Shown here piece by piece: positions 35,542-46,088 of a stretch of DNA of 64,000 bases. The stretch lies in NCBI GenBank assembly GCA_033439685.1, contig JAUEDM010000008.1, positions 1,302,001-1,366,000 on the forward strand. Reading direction: 5' to 3'. Source of the stretch: Apodospora peruviana (Eukaryota > Ascomycota > Sordariomycetes > Sordariales > Lasiosphaeriaceae). Each line of letters starts with the position of its first letter. Within the stretch, counting starts at the first letter, position 1. The notes beneath the pieces are model-generated. The model searched no databases, was not told where the DNA came from, and saw nothing but the letters and a program-made list of their open reading frames with translations. A program made the translations under genes and the position numbers.

Positions 35542-37112
35542 TGTGTGTGGGATGGAGATGGAAAGGAAACAAAATGGTATGTTTTTTTGAGTTTTGGTCA
35601 AAATTGGGGCCAGATGCTACCGACCCGACCCCCTCGAACCGTGGTGACGTGGAATTGACTTGACGATGTGCGGAAGGCGCGAGATCATGGTGCGAGGCGT
35701 TACAAGGTCGATCCTTCCGCCGAGCGGTGGTTCGAGGTCGTTCCAGAGCTGAGATATAAGTGGGTCACTAACAATTTAAAATTGAGATCTGGTTGGACGA
35801 CAGCAGGGTCGTCCCTGCCCAACCTCATCCATTCTTCCCAACAGATGACCAGGCTCCAAAGATATGGATTTTCAGAGAGGAAGTGACGATAGACGTCGAT
35901 TCATTTGGTGAGGATTGATTTCAATAAAACTGCAAGACGGTGGCCAGTGTCTGGCTTACTCTACAAGAAATAAATTAGACCTGCCTCCTGATTTCATCTT
36001 TGAACCCGCATATATTGTACCGAGTTCTTAGCAGCCATTGGCTATGCAAGTGCAGCCTACATGACTAGCAGGTTATTTGTCGTCTCAACGTCCAGCCTGT
36101 TCGGATCATGCGACATATTCCGGTGGCTTAGATGATGGGGAAGAAAGTGGCTTCGGAACTTCACTCAGAGTCTCAGTGAAAACGCAACAACGGATACGAT
36201 GGTTGAACCAATCTATCGATAATCTGCAAGTGGTTTTCTCCTTCGTTGATTATTCTCAGCCTTGGCGTGAGACAGAGTAATACCGCATCTTTAGTCCTCA
36301 TTTACTCTGACTCAGGGTACTTGATTTGTCTATAAGGGAGAGGTATTGTTATTAATCAGAATACCAAGTGCGGACTACATAAGGATCTGACAGATGTCAG
36401 ATGTTTGCCTTACGGGTCTTACCAAGCTGGATCGGTGAGCAGACCGATTGTAGCAGATGTGGGGATGAGGACTCGGGCCGATTACTTATATGCCAGAACG
36501 GGTTACGAGGAACACATACGAATTCCACCGGGAGTAGGTAGTTAAGTACGTGCCGTCCCGCGTAAGCTTGAAGATCGACCGGGACATAAAGGTAGCCATC
36601 CGTTTGGTCCTTGAAGGTCCGGGATTGAAGCATGACTTACCATATCCCTGGTCTCGGCTGCCGTGTTGTACTTCACAGTAGGTAGTCAAAGCGATACCCC
36701 TGGGTGTGATCACGAAATACCGGTATAAGAGGGACTAAAGAAATAAAGCATCGCTTACCGCGCTCTACATTCTCATGATCTGAGCAACCGGCCGGCTGAG
36801 ATGTCAAAGTCACTTTGTTGAATGGCAGCACACCCGTGTATGTCACTGGATTCTTTCTTGGTAAGTAACAGTACAGAGATGGTTCGCTGTTGCAGGGCAT
36901 TATTACGGACTTGCTGTCGTGTAACTAAACCCCATCCACGAAAGGAGAATCATTGCAGCCTTGCGAGCTGTGACTACTGGAGTTCTGGCTGTCTTCGAAT
37001 CCTCCGATAGGTTTGCCATTGGAAATTTACACCATCACTTCGCTACTTTAACCAACAACGGTAAAGCACTCATCCAGTTGAGACCAGGCTAGGTACCTGG
37101 TATACTCCAACC
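35542..37112. other. Intergenic region
   Basis: Promoter side of the TDT gene and 3' side of the HxxHC protein gene. No coding exon recognised; open frames here lack family features. Confidence 0.5.
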
Positions 37113-37904
37113 TCAATGCCCTTCATGTCCATGACCCTGCTCCATGTCCATCAACGTGCCACTCCCGTTCATCACAACCGGCACCTCGATCAACACCCGG
37201 CCGTGAGGCACCGGGTTCAGAATCAGCCGCCCGCAGTGCCTCACATGCTTCAGCGTGTCATACATTTCCTCCATCACGGCTCCCGTGTCCCGCATGCGCC
37301 AGTACTTTTGCCAGTAAAACACGCAGTGAGTGACATGATACTCCCTCGTGGCGTAGAACTTTGCGTCTGTGCCTCCAAGCGCGGCGATCTCGTCGATCGT
37401 CATCGGGATCTTCCCGGAAGCGTCGGCAAAGTACGACCACGCCCCGTTCGGCCCCGGGCCGGAGCGCTGGAACTCGGCTGTGAGCTCCGGGTCGCGGCAG
37501 TGCGGTGGCAGCCAGGCCGAGGAGAGCGCATCAAAGACGCAGCCCAGGGCGACGGCTTCGGCTGGCGAGGCGCCGCAGAGGCAGGCCGTGAGACCCGGCG
37601 GCAGAGTCTCGGGGCGGTAGACGTCCAGGATCTCGGGCTTCACCGGAGGAATAGTTGGGAAGAGGGTCTGCAGGACGCCAAAGGTGAAGGAGATCAGGCC
37701 CCAGGCTGCGAAGAGGTAGATCAAGGGGTGGAAGACGTTGGAGAGGCTGCGACGTTTTTTGACAGTGAGGCTGTTGTCGGTGGCCGTCGGTTTCAGCGTG
37801 ATGGAGGAGGCTCCAGCCTCTGAGTCGCGGTATTCGTGGTCGTCGTCGTTGCTGCTTGCTCCATCCTGGCGTCTGAGGAACGGGGTGTTGGAAGAGTCCA
37901 TCAT
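37113..37904 (-). CDS. Single-pass membrane protein with double HxxHC motif (UstYa/DUF3328-like)
   Basis: 263-aa intronless protein. A polar cytosolic N-terminus (1-57) is followed by one membrane helix (about 59-82, HPLIYLFAAWGLISFTFGVL) and a lumenal domain. The domain carries CLCGASPAEAVALGCVFD (108-125), WLPPHCRDPELTAEF (131-145) and a pair of HxxHC motifs, HVTHC at 190-194 and HVRHC at 220-224. Paired HxxHC motifs after a single membrane anchor are the hallmark of UstYa-type oxidases (DUF3328), which oxidatively cyclise ribosomal peptides in ustiloxin and related pathways, probably with a metal at the His/Cys sites. The CG.S..EA..GC.FD and WLP..C.D.EL blocks point to a widespread ascomycete subfamily with no proven reaction. 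The tail is His-rich (MEQGHGHEGH). The neighbouring plus-strand gene 1.9 kb away encodes a Kex2-repeat precursor. Architecture is seen; a cyclase role is inferred. Confidence 0.75.
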   Translation of the reverse strand: MMDSSNTPFLRRQDGASSNDDDHEYRDSEAGASSITLKPTATDNSLTVKKRRSLSNVFHPLIYLFAAWGLISFTFGVLQTLFPTIPPVKPEILDVYRPETLPPGLTACLCGASPAEAVALGCVFDALSSAWLPPHCRDPELTAEFQRSGPGPNGAWSYFADASGKIPMTIDEIAALGGTDAKFYATREYHVTHCVFYWQKYWRMRDTGAVMEEMYDTLKHVRHCGRLILNPVPHGRVLIEVPVVMNGSGTLMDMEQGHGHEGH

Positions 37905-38904
37905 CAGTCTTAAGGATGGTTTTTCTTAAGAAAGCAAGTGTTGGGTGAAGCTGTCAAGAAAGATTGAAAGGATACAAGATTGTTTGGAGTTAACCTGCAA
38001 AGATCCGTGGGAAGAAGTGGTCCCTGAGGAACAGAGGATGAAGACCATACGTACTTTGGCCCCAGTCTCGGTAATACTCCACACCTTACAAATATTCCCC
38101 ACAAACGGCCAGGTGAGGAGTCAACAGTGGTGATTTCGAGTGGCACCAGAGTAAGCGTTTTTGTAAGCTAGTCACGGTAACAACTCTGACTCAGGTGCGA
38201 CGCCAGATTTGGCAGGAGGTTTAGAGACTTACGTGTAACAGTCCAAGAACGACATTCATACCAGTTATAACGTGCGAGTAGAGAATGTTCTAGGCCAAGT
38301 GTCGATGCACTTGGCGTAAACCAAGCGACCATCGCAGCGAGGCTGAGGTATGCGCTTGGCGTATAATCGTTCTGCATGATGATCACAGTTGCCACAATTT
38401 CGAGACATTTGGATAAACATCAGCATGGCAGGTATCAAATCAAGACATTGTGCAACCCTTAAAGAGTTTTGGGTTGATTTTCTCGTGTAATGATTCGAAG
38501 AATAATGGTCAAAGGTAAGCGTGTTGTCAGCCTCCATCGCACCTCATTGGGGGATCACCAAATCAAACAAACGGCCTTCCTATTCCAGAAAACTTACTAG
38601 ATAAGGTGGCCACTAAGGTAAAACGAGCGTCTCCCGGCGCCGAAGTACGGTGCATAGAGTTACATTACCTGCTATTAGGGCTGATGTAGCAGTAGCACTA
38701 GGCAAGTATAATATCTGCCTACTTCTTATATTCCCATACACTTAGACAACTTAGGTAGTAGAGACAGGAGTGTCATTGGTGGGTTACAATGCGGTCTATG
38801 TAATGGATAGGGGCGATGGTCTGTCTGGTAATACACCGTAGCTTACACCGTACCTACCGCACTAGAGGTTGCAAGAAAAGCGTGGACACGAACTACCTAG
38901 CAGC

Positions 38905-39110
38905 AGCAAGCTGGACAGCAATGCTCATGAATATAGTGCCTTACACGCCCAGAGAAAGTATTGACGAGGACTTCCCTCTGTTTGCGTCCATGTAACCAGA
39001 CGCAATCTTCCATCCCTTCCAATTGGACTTCAAAACTCATGTTTGTGCCTCGGCTAGCTGGGCAACAATACTCATGAAGATGGCGCCTTACGTGTCCAGA
39101 GATTGTTAAG
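38905..39110. repeat. Diverged tandem duplication
   Basis: A roughly 40-60 bp unit around CTCATGAA.AT..(T/C)GCCTTAC occurs at about 38905-38985 and again at about 39053-39110. The copies differ mostly by A/G and C/T changes. Both lie in one minus-strand frame, which reads VRRHLHEYCCPA and VRHYIHEHCCPA. Confidence 0.5.
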
Positions 39111-39609
39111 AACACTTGGCGCATACTAAGCTTAACGTCTGTATCACATGTGCCATCATAGCCTTCACAGCACCCCGCTGGTCTGTATCCGAAACATACA
39201 CACTCTTTCAGGTACCGGAAGCCACGGAAACCAATGAAAGCAATCTGGACGAGAAGACCTGTGACATTACCTAGGGGTCAATGACACCCTCCCAATCACA
39301 CACCCCGCACAAAGTGGTGAAAACATCGTCCTCCCGGACCCCATCCGCCTCTTTCCGGTGTGAAAATGCAGCTTGCTCTGCTCGACATAATAACAAATCA
39401 CCGGTCTTATCTCTCGGTATGATGACCAAGGCTGACGCTAGTTTACTATTGACAACATCTCCAGATCCGGGAGGTGACACCAGGAGTCCGTCCGTCTCGA
39501 TGCCCCGACCTCTCCCCCGTGGGGAATGCGCATCCCTCCCTAGGCGGCTAACTGACTGATAATACTAAGCTACTTCAGCTTGAACACCTTGATACAGAGA
39601 CAGGTCATC

Positions 39610-39617
39610 TATAAAAG
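39610..39617 (+). promoter_or_regulatory. TATA box of the repeat precursor gene
   Basis: A consensus TATAAAAG lies 155 bp before the ATG at 39772, followed by a CA/CT-rich leader. This is typical of strongly expressed fungal genes. Confidence 0.6.
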
Positions 39618-39771
39618 GATCGACCCGTCTTCAAAACCGACTCAACTCTCCCTCGATCATCAGCTTCCTCACGAGACAAGACTCCCCAGCACCCAGCACA
39701 CAAAGACAAGCAAACGCCTTCCAGCCTTTCCAGCTTAACCCAGGTCCAAGCCTTTCAACTCCAAGCAACAA

Positions 39772-40444
39772 ATGCCCAGCATGCAGCAATCCATCACCAC
39801 CATCATTGCCCTCCTGGCCATCGGCGCTTATGCCGTCCCTGCTCCCGGTAGGTTCCCTACTCATGAAAGCTTACACACTCAGCACAAACCCTTGCCCAGT
39901 CCACATACCCCTGCTCAACGAAGTTGGCATGTGACAGTTGCTAACTCACCTAGTAGTCTCCTCGGTCCAAAAGGTCGACGCCTTGACTAAGCGTGGTGAC
40001 GGCGAGGCCTGGAACGCTAAGCGTGGTGATGGGACTGAAGCCTGGCAAGCTAAGCGTGGTGACAGCGAGGCCTGGCAGGCTAAGCGTGGCGACAGCGAGG
40101 CCTGGCAGGCTAAGCGTGACGACGGCGAGGCCTGGCAGGCTAAGCGTGGCGACAGCGAGGCCTGGCAGGCTAAGCGTGACGACGGCGAGGCCTGGCAGGC
40201 TAAGCGTGGCAACGGCGAGGCCTGGCAGGCTAAGCGTGGCGACAGCGAGGCCTGGCAGGCTAAGCGTGGCGACAGCGAGGCCTGGCAGGCTAAGCGTGGC
40301 GACAGCGAGGCCTGGCAGGCTAAGCGTGGCGACAGCGAGGCCTGGCAGGCTAAGCGCGGCGACAACGAGGCCTGGCAGGCTAAGCGTGGCGACAGCGAGG
40401 CCTGGCAGGCTAAGCGCGGCGACGGCGAGGCCTGGACTGTTTAG
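39772..40444 (+). CDS. Secreted Kex2-repeat peptide precursor (KEP, candidate RiPP precursor)
   Basis: 188-aa precursor. Exon 1 (39772-39847) encodes the signal peptide MPSMQQSITTIIALLAIGAYA and VPAP; the intron is 39848-39953 (106 nt); exon 2 (39954-40444) joins in phase 1 as AP|VVSSVQKVDALTKR. After this short leader come 15 tandem units, each ending in the Kex2 site KR except the last. The commonest unit, GDSEAWQA-KR, occurs 8 times; variants are GDGEAWNA, GDGTEAWQA, DDGEAWQA (twice), GNGEAWQA, GDNEAWQA and the terminal GDGEAWTV. Glu-Ala-Trp is invariant. Kex2, then a Kex1-like carboxypeptidase, would release about 15 acidic octapeptides in the secretory pathway. The layout is that of fungal KEP proteins: alpha-type pheromone precursors and dikaritin/epichloecyclin RiPP precursors. 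There is no Cys and no Tyr in the core, unlike both. A double-HxxHC membrane protein is encoded nearby. Confidence 0.85.
39995..40441 (+). repeat. 15 x 30-bp coding tandem repeat
   Basis: Thirty-base units (one of 33, the last truncated), nearly identical from the third on. They differ mainly at the second to fourth codons (GGC/GAC, GAC/AAC, AGC/GGC/AAC). The near-identity even at third positions indicates recent unequal crossing-over or gene conversion. Because 30 is divisible by 3, other frames stay open through the repeat. Confidence 0.95.
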
Positions 40445-41779
40445 AGAGCTGTGTTATAACAAGGTGGCTAGGAATGCTTGAACGGAAGTCAACTCACACC
40501 TCAGGACGTGGTAAGAGGTGAGCTGGCTATGGTGGCGGTGCTGGTGGTGGGTAACCTTCGAGCACAATGGCTGAACTGGTAGATAAGATTGCTTTCGCTT
40601 ATTTCCGGTGGGTATTGTTGGAGATTATTTGGGTAGTTGGTACTCACCAGTCAGTCACTCCTTTAGAAACATGAGGCAGTGGTCTCTAAAACAAATACTG
40701 CTGCTGCTCTTGAAGCCCGTCCATCCTGCTCTTGATTGGTGTCGCCTTGGCCTTGCTTCGAGTCCTTGGACTGTAACGTATTGGCCCTCGTTGTGGCACT
40801 TCGTTATTCCTGTATTGTCAAGTCTTGACTGCTTGTGGCTTGTTTTATGTGCCTGTACTGTTGACAGGGCTTTGTGTTGGGTCCTCAATTGTTGCAGGAA
40901 TGGATCTTGCTGTAAAAACTTGTTTGTCGAAAGGACACCCCCTCAGGGCGTGTGCCTCGGAAGGAGATCTTGTGTGTGCCGATGCCTGGATCTCTTGGCA
41001 TCTTGTACGGCGAAATGGCAGGTGTTTGCCATGTGACTTTGGCCTTTTCCTGTCCATGTGCCTCTGGAAAAGGGTGGGCTTCCAATTGTGAGGTCTTTCT
41101 TGATTGCTTGCCGACGGTGTGGTGGTTGATTGACCGAAGGTGCTGACATTGCGGTATGCCGACAACGGTGGAATTGACTGGCCGAAGGCTGTAGAATTGT
41201 GCAGAATGGCCGAATTTTGCTGGATTGACGATGTTTGTCAATATGATCGCTTTTCGGCTTTGGCTCATGGTGTTTTTGACGCCAGTCTTTGTGTGCCATC
41301 CTCTGCGCGTGCCTCCACAATTGTAGTGACGACGATTGACTGCGTGCAGGAGGCAGAATGGCTTCAATAGCTGCATGCGACGACGTAGAAGTCGCAAGGG
41401 CGCATAACCTGTGAGGGATGCAGGAATGATGTGCATTGCTACTTATACTATGCTGTGAAAGGAAAAGAAAGAGGAAAAGGCAGCCAGAGCTAGGAACATA
41501 GGCGGTGGTGGCATGTAGAGTTCCACATGGGATACTGGCGTGGCACTATCAGCGAAGAACCGTTGTTCAAATAAGAATAGGATATTGTTGTCCTCTTGAA
41601 GCATAATGATAGGTCAGGGATTTATTGCGGCTAAAAATGAAGTCTACATGTATGCAGAGTACAAATTGGTAATATAATCACCAGTTTAGATGTCTGTCTA
41701 ACCTCATGGCATCTCTCCTCACACACAACATGTAATCCCAAATTCTCTCAGAAAATTTAATTTACATGATAGTTCCAAT
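40445..41779. other. Intergenic region
   Basis: 3' flank of the repeat precursor and 3' flank of the GPI protein gene. Contains short TTGACTG- and GGCCGAA-type repeats near 41120-41230; no supported gene. Confidence 0.45.
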
Positions 41780-43801
41780 TTAGAATACCACCACGGCAGC
41801 AGCAGCAGCGACCAACGTACCGAGAAGCTGGACAAAGCCTGTAGTACTACCGGCAAACCTCCCAGCGGGTGGTGCGCCGCCAGTAACCGCCGCGTACGTC
41901 GAAGTACTCGTGTTATTCCAGTAGCTCCCGCTACTGCTTGCTGTCGGGTACGCTGGTGCGGCCGTCTCAACCCTAGTCGGGTAGTAGGGGGCCTCAGTTT
42001 CAGTGTATACTGGGGCTGAGTAGCCTGCGGCGGGAGGGTAATAGGGGCTTTCCTCGGCAGCACCAGGCGGGTAATATGGGCTCTCATCATCAGCACCGGG
42101 AGTTGGCTCGCTGCCCGGTGGGTAGTATGGGCTCTCCCCACCAGCGCTGGGTGTAGGCACTGAGGTGATGGGGCAGACAGTAGTCGAGATGGCGTAGACG
42201 TCGGTCACGACGACGGTGGAATGAGCTGGGCAGTATACCACAGCGGGAGAGCACGACGTGACAGTGTGGATGGTTGTGGCGAAGATTGTGGACGTGGCGA
42301 AGCCATAGGTTGTCGTGGGAGTAGGAGAGGAAGTCGAGACTGGGCAGACGGTGGTCGAGATGGCGACAACATCAGTGACCACGACTGTTGACTGGGCATA
42401 AGTGGTGGTGTAGACGGTGGTCGAGTAGACGGTCGATGTGGTGTACTCGGTTGTAGTTATCGTCGATGATGCGGTGGACGAAGAGACTGTTGCCTTCGAG
42501 CTGCCTGAACCACCGTACGAACCTGAAGGGCTTGATACTGGGGCAGCAGATGAAGAGCTATAAGGAGCGCTGAGGCTCGAGCTGCTCGCAGCGTCAGACT
42601 CGGACGCAGAGGGATAAACGCCTGAGGAGACTGAGATTAACCCTTGAGTCGATGATATGATAGAAGCGATATCGCTGTAGGCAGCTGAGGCAGAGGCGCT
42701 CGACTGCGCAGCTAAAGATGACGATCCAGAGCTTGATGCATACACTGAGGATGAAACAGGGCTGCAGCTGCTAGAAGCACTGGTTGCAGTTGCTGAAGAC
42801 ACCGGCAACCCAGAGCTCGATGCAGGCGCCGAAGATGTGGCAGACCAAGACTCGGTCGTCGATGCAGAGACGGACAACCAACTGGAATAGCTCGATAACA
42901 TAGAAGACCAAGAGCTGGGCTCTGGCTCGTCGCTGCAGACCTCCTCGGACGAAATGCTAGACGCGGCACTTGCGGCAGGCGCTGAAGACGAGATTGACGC
43001 AGACTCCGACACTGGCACTGAACTCGAAGAGATCGACCAAGAGCCGGCGCTGGACCCGCTCGACGCGGAAGCTGAGGACGATGCCGATCCAGAACCAGAT
43101 ATACTTGATGGCGGAGCCGAGGAGGATACCGACCAAGAGCTGGACCCGCTCAACTCCGAGGCCGAAGCGGAAGCGGAAGCGGAAGCGGAAGCAGAGGCTG
43201 ACGAAGATCCGTCGGATGATGACGATGCGGAATCGGAAGAAGTAGCAGAAGAGGATGCCGACCACGACTCAGTCGCCGAAGCAGACACCGACCAAGAACT
43301 GGAGAAGCTCGACACAGAAACTGATGAACTGGACTCCGGCTCGTCGCTGCACCAATCCTCCTCTTCCTCCTCGGAAGCTGTCGACGACTCGGCGGACGAG
43401 ATTGCTGACGAGACTGGAAGAGACGACGAGGCCATGATGCTGATGGAGGAGGAGATGGCCGATGAGGCCGACGAGGCGATTGTGGAGACACTGCTGCTGG
43501 GTAGAGCTGATGAAGAAGGGCTTATGACCGTGCAGTCGTAACCATGCGCGCAGCACGAGTATTCATCGTTCTCGTCTGGAAAGCAGTACTCCGAATCGGT
43601 CTTGCAGCCACCATTAAAGTCCGGGCAGCAAGTTTTATCGAGTTCGACACATCCATCTCCACAGGGCTGAAGTCCTTGATCCTCACATGAGACGTAACCT
43701 TCGTCGTAGTCCCAGCGACGGAACAGGTGGGCCGGGTGTGCGGTTGTCGCGAGAGCGATGGAGGGCAGAACGCCAAGGAAAAGGAGCTTCAAATTATGCA
43801 T
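41780..43801 (-). CDS. Ser-rich GPI-anchored cell-wall protein with N-terminal Cys domain
   Basis: 673-aa intronless protein, minus strand. Signal peptide (MHNLKLLFLGVLPSIALA), then a Cys-rich domain at about 39-91 with CEDQGLQPCGDGCVELDKTCCP and CCAHGYDC, about ten Cys, like small wall-associated Cys modules. Residues 92-430 are almost pure Ser/Ala and certainly heavily O-glycosylated. A Thr/Val region with two diverged copies of STVVVTDVxAISTTVCP follows (about 450-560), then four SPYYPPG-type repeats. The C-terminus fits a GPI signal: small residues (GGAPPAGRFAG) and a hydrophobic tail (VQLLGTLVAAAAAVVVF). It is expected at the cell surface, covalently linked to wall glucan. The specific role is unknown; expandable Ser tracts of this kind often vary between strains. 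The long plus-strand acidic frame opposite is only the shadow of Ser codons. Confidence 0.88.
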   Translation of the reverse strand: MHNLKLLFLGVLPSIALATTAHPAHLFRRWDYDEGYVSCEDQGLQPCGDGCVELDKTCCPDFNGGCKTDSEYCFPDENDEYSCCAHGYDCTVISPSSSALPSSSVSTIASSASSAISSSISIMASSSLPVSSAISSAESSTASEEEEEDWCSDEPESSSSVSVSSFSSSWSVSASATESWSASSSATSSDSASSSSDGSSSASASASASASASASELSGSSSWSVSSSAPPSSISGSGSASSSASASSGSSAGSWSISSSSVPVSESASISSSAPAASAASSISSEEVCSDEPEPSSWSSMLSSYSSWLSVSASTTESWSATSSAPASSSGLPVSSATATSASSSCSPVSSSVYASSSGSSSLAAQSSASASAAYSDIASIISSTQGLISVSSGVYPSASESDAASSSSLSAPYSSSSAAPVSSPSGSYGGSGSSKATVSSSTASSTITTTEYTTSTVYSTTVYTTTYAQSTVVVTDVVAISTTVCPVSTSSPTPTTTYGFATSTIFATTIHTVTSCSPAVVYCPAHSTVVVTDVYAISTTVCPITSVPTPSAGGESPYYPPGSEPTPGADDESPYYPPGAAEESPYYPPAAGYSAPVYTETEAPYYPTRVETAAPAYPTASSSGSYWNNTSTSTYAAVTGGAPPAGRFAGSTTGFVQLLGTLVAAAAAVVVF

Positions 43802-44867
43802 TATTATTTTCTTAGGAATGAACGGCTTGCAGAACGAGTGTGATGGTTTCTAAGAACCCAAGAAAGAGTGACGACGGTCCGACGGGCAAGAAACAATGTT
43901 GCAGCCCGGAAGGAACTCGGACTGGACCCGAGGAAAGAAAGGAAAAACGTGAAGAAGAAATGGAAAGAGTGTTGAGAGTCTATCTGAACAAGTGGTGACT
44001 GAAGCTAATCATCGACATCTCATCCCCGTCAGCCACATAACAACAGGGGTTTCTGAACAAGTTAGCGGCAAGGAGCCTCAAAGGGCTCGGCCCAGCTCAG
44101 TCGCTGTGCGTATCGATGCCAAGGGACCAAGAACGCCATCCAATTACTTCCCTGCAGCCACAGCACGGGTGAGCGGCTGACCCCCACGCACAGGCGGAAG
44201 CCTGGCCGCAAACGCGAAGACGGAGCGGCTTTCAGTCATTATCAAGGTCAGTCTCAATGGACAAACAAATGCCTTCAAATCACTCTCTGCCTGGATTTCA
44301 TCTTTCACGGATTTCCTTTTCATTTCACAACATCTAACTGACTGTCAACATCGAAGGGTCTTGTTATCCGTCGCTTCTCTCAACGCAGCCACTGATGAAC
44401 CCTGGCACGTGCCTGGCTGACAGACGCCAACACTACTCCTTACAAAGAAGATATTGGGAGACCATCGGTTCTTGGCTAAATCGTCCACAGTCGGGAACTT
44501 ATCAAATATCATAGCTTCTGTACATGTACCAGATCTCCCCAACCGTCGTCAAAACCCCACAGAGGTTGGTTTTCCGTACAGACAGAGCCTAACTGAGAAC
44601 CCAAGTCTGGTACTTGCACACGGAACTGCGTTATGTTCTTCATTATGCACATTTCATACGCATATCATCCTTACCTTTCTCCACAATGGCTCCATCATGT
44701 CGTAATATCAAGCTTCCACCATGACAAGCCTGTGATGCGGTATGCGGTATGCGGTATACCAGAGCTTATCCAAACGTCTCGAGATGTCGCCCGCAGCTTC
44801 CTGGACTCTCGGACATCTATCATTATCACCGGAATACCTGGATTGATTGGCCGACCTACTTCTGCAA
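43802..44867. other. Intergenic region
   Basis: Promoters of the GPI protein (minus) and the SGNH hydrolase (plus). Includes a three-and-a-half-copy GCGGTAT repeat at 44734-44758. No gene seen. Confidence 0.5.
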
Positions 44868-45852
44868 ATGTTGTCAAGTGACGAACACCACTACACAAAC
44901 CATGCCCACCCCATCAAATTCATGATAATCGGCGACTCCATCTCCCACGGCCGCGAAGGCGACTGGACATGGCGTTACCGGATATGGGAATGGTTCCGAC
45001 ACGAAGGCATCCACACGGCATCCTTCGTAGGGCCCTATAGAGGCACCTGGCATCCGCCCGGCGAACCCAGCGAACCACTGGCACGGCCACCACCTGAGCT
45101 GCTACTGGAAGGGGAGGATCCTAGTCCAAAACCCACCCTCCTCCGGACCGAGGGAGGTTACGCTCCCGGCGTCTCGCCCGAGTTCCTTTTCTCTGACCAC
45201 CACGCTGCCGCATGGGGACTGCAGGCGATGCAGGCCAAGGATCTCATCGCCGAGCAGATAGCTGACTACCAGCCCGATGTCTGTCTGGTCGGACTCGGGT
45301 TCAATGACCTCGCGTGGGGCGTGAGCAACGCCGAGGGCACGCTGCGCAGCATCAAGACGTTTCTCAGTCAAGCCCGGTCGAAGAAACCGGATTGCAAGTT
45401 TGCTGTGGCTAATGTGCCGCACCGAGACCACAGTGATACTCGTCTAGCGGACATGGCGGATGAGTATAATAAGATGCTTGCTGAGGCGGTTTGTGAGTGG
45501 AGTACCGAGGTGTCTCCCGTTGCGTTGGTCTATTTGGCTGAGGTTTATGAGCGTAAGTCCATATCGTCTGTTGGTACCTTGTTTCCGGTTGTGTGCTGAA
45601 CGACGACTAGCTGACAGGGCGTCATACGACGGGATACATCCGAATGCACTCGGGGAATATCTAGTTGCTCTAGCCTTCTCGCGCACGCTGATCCGGGCGT
45701 TTTCGATCGGGCGCCACGAGCTCCGCATTCCTAAATGCTCTCTGGGAGCCGAGCATAAAGTAGAAACCCGCTTGGTGGACAGGTTGTGTTTGGAAACTGA
45801 TGCCGGTTTGGAAGTTTATCTTGATTTTTGTGATGGTGGTTCTGGTGATTAA
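44868..45852 (+). CDS. SGNH/GDSL-type hydrolase
   Basis: Exons 44868-45552 and 45611-45852 (58-nt intron, VYE|PDRASYDG) encode 308 aa. The SGNH blocks are present: block I IIGDSISHG with the nucleophile Ser at residue 24, block III GLGFNDLAWG, and block V YDGIHPNALGEY with the Asp-x-x-His pair. No signal peptide is visible with this start, so it is probably intracellular or unconventionally secreted; a leader exon further upstream cannot be ruled out. Family members are esterases acting on acyl or acetyl groups, including those on carbohydrates and lipids. The block I region continues RYRIWEWFRHEGIHTASFVGPYRGT, typical of a fungal subfamily often annotated as rhamnogalacturonan-acetylesterase-like or plain SGNH hydrolase. 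Substrate unknown. The ATG at 44868 is the first in frame. Confidence 0.88.
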
Positions 45853-46088
45853 TGGTTAAGAGTGTGGGTACAAATCCGGCAATGGATATGTTTTTCTGAA
45901 ATTGATCCTTGAATGATGATGTTCGTGGAATCGAAAGAAGGGGCGAGGAGTTAGACAGTGGGAACAGTGGGAAGTTCTCGGTCTCGGAGAGAAAAGGAAA
46001 GGCCTATAGAAAGAATGTCGTCTGGGTTCATATTGAAAATATGGCGGCTTGTGGTCCACAGGGATATGGTCACTCCCTGGTATTAAAC
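45853..46088. other. 3' flank of the SGNH gene
   Basis: Short non-coding stretch up to the LINE insertion site; nothing else seen. Confidence 0.5.

Larger units (their letters stand above)
37905..39771. promoter_or_regulatory. Divergent region between the HxxHC gene and the repeat precursor
   Basis: 1.87 kb separating two divergent starts. It contains a diverged direct duplication (38905-39110, listed separately) and a TATA box near its right end; no supported gene. Confidence 0.45.

Noticed and set aside
39772..40444. Alpha-type mating pheromone precursor
   Set aside because: The repeated core lacks the Trp-Cys...Cys-Trp pattern of Sordariomycete alpha pheromones; it has no Cys at all.
39946..40481. 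Long open frames in the other plus frame (TARPGRLSVA repeats) and on the minus strand (PRLACQAS repeats) over the 30-bp repeat
   Set aside because: A 30-bp unit keeps every stop-free frame open. Only the frame with signal peptide, intron and Kex2 sites makes sense.
42954..43541. 195-aa acidic plus-strand frame
   Set aside because: Exact antisense of the Ser-rich tract of the GPI protein; Ser codons read backwards as Asp/Glu/Ala codons.
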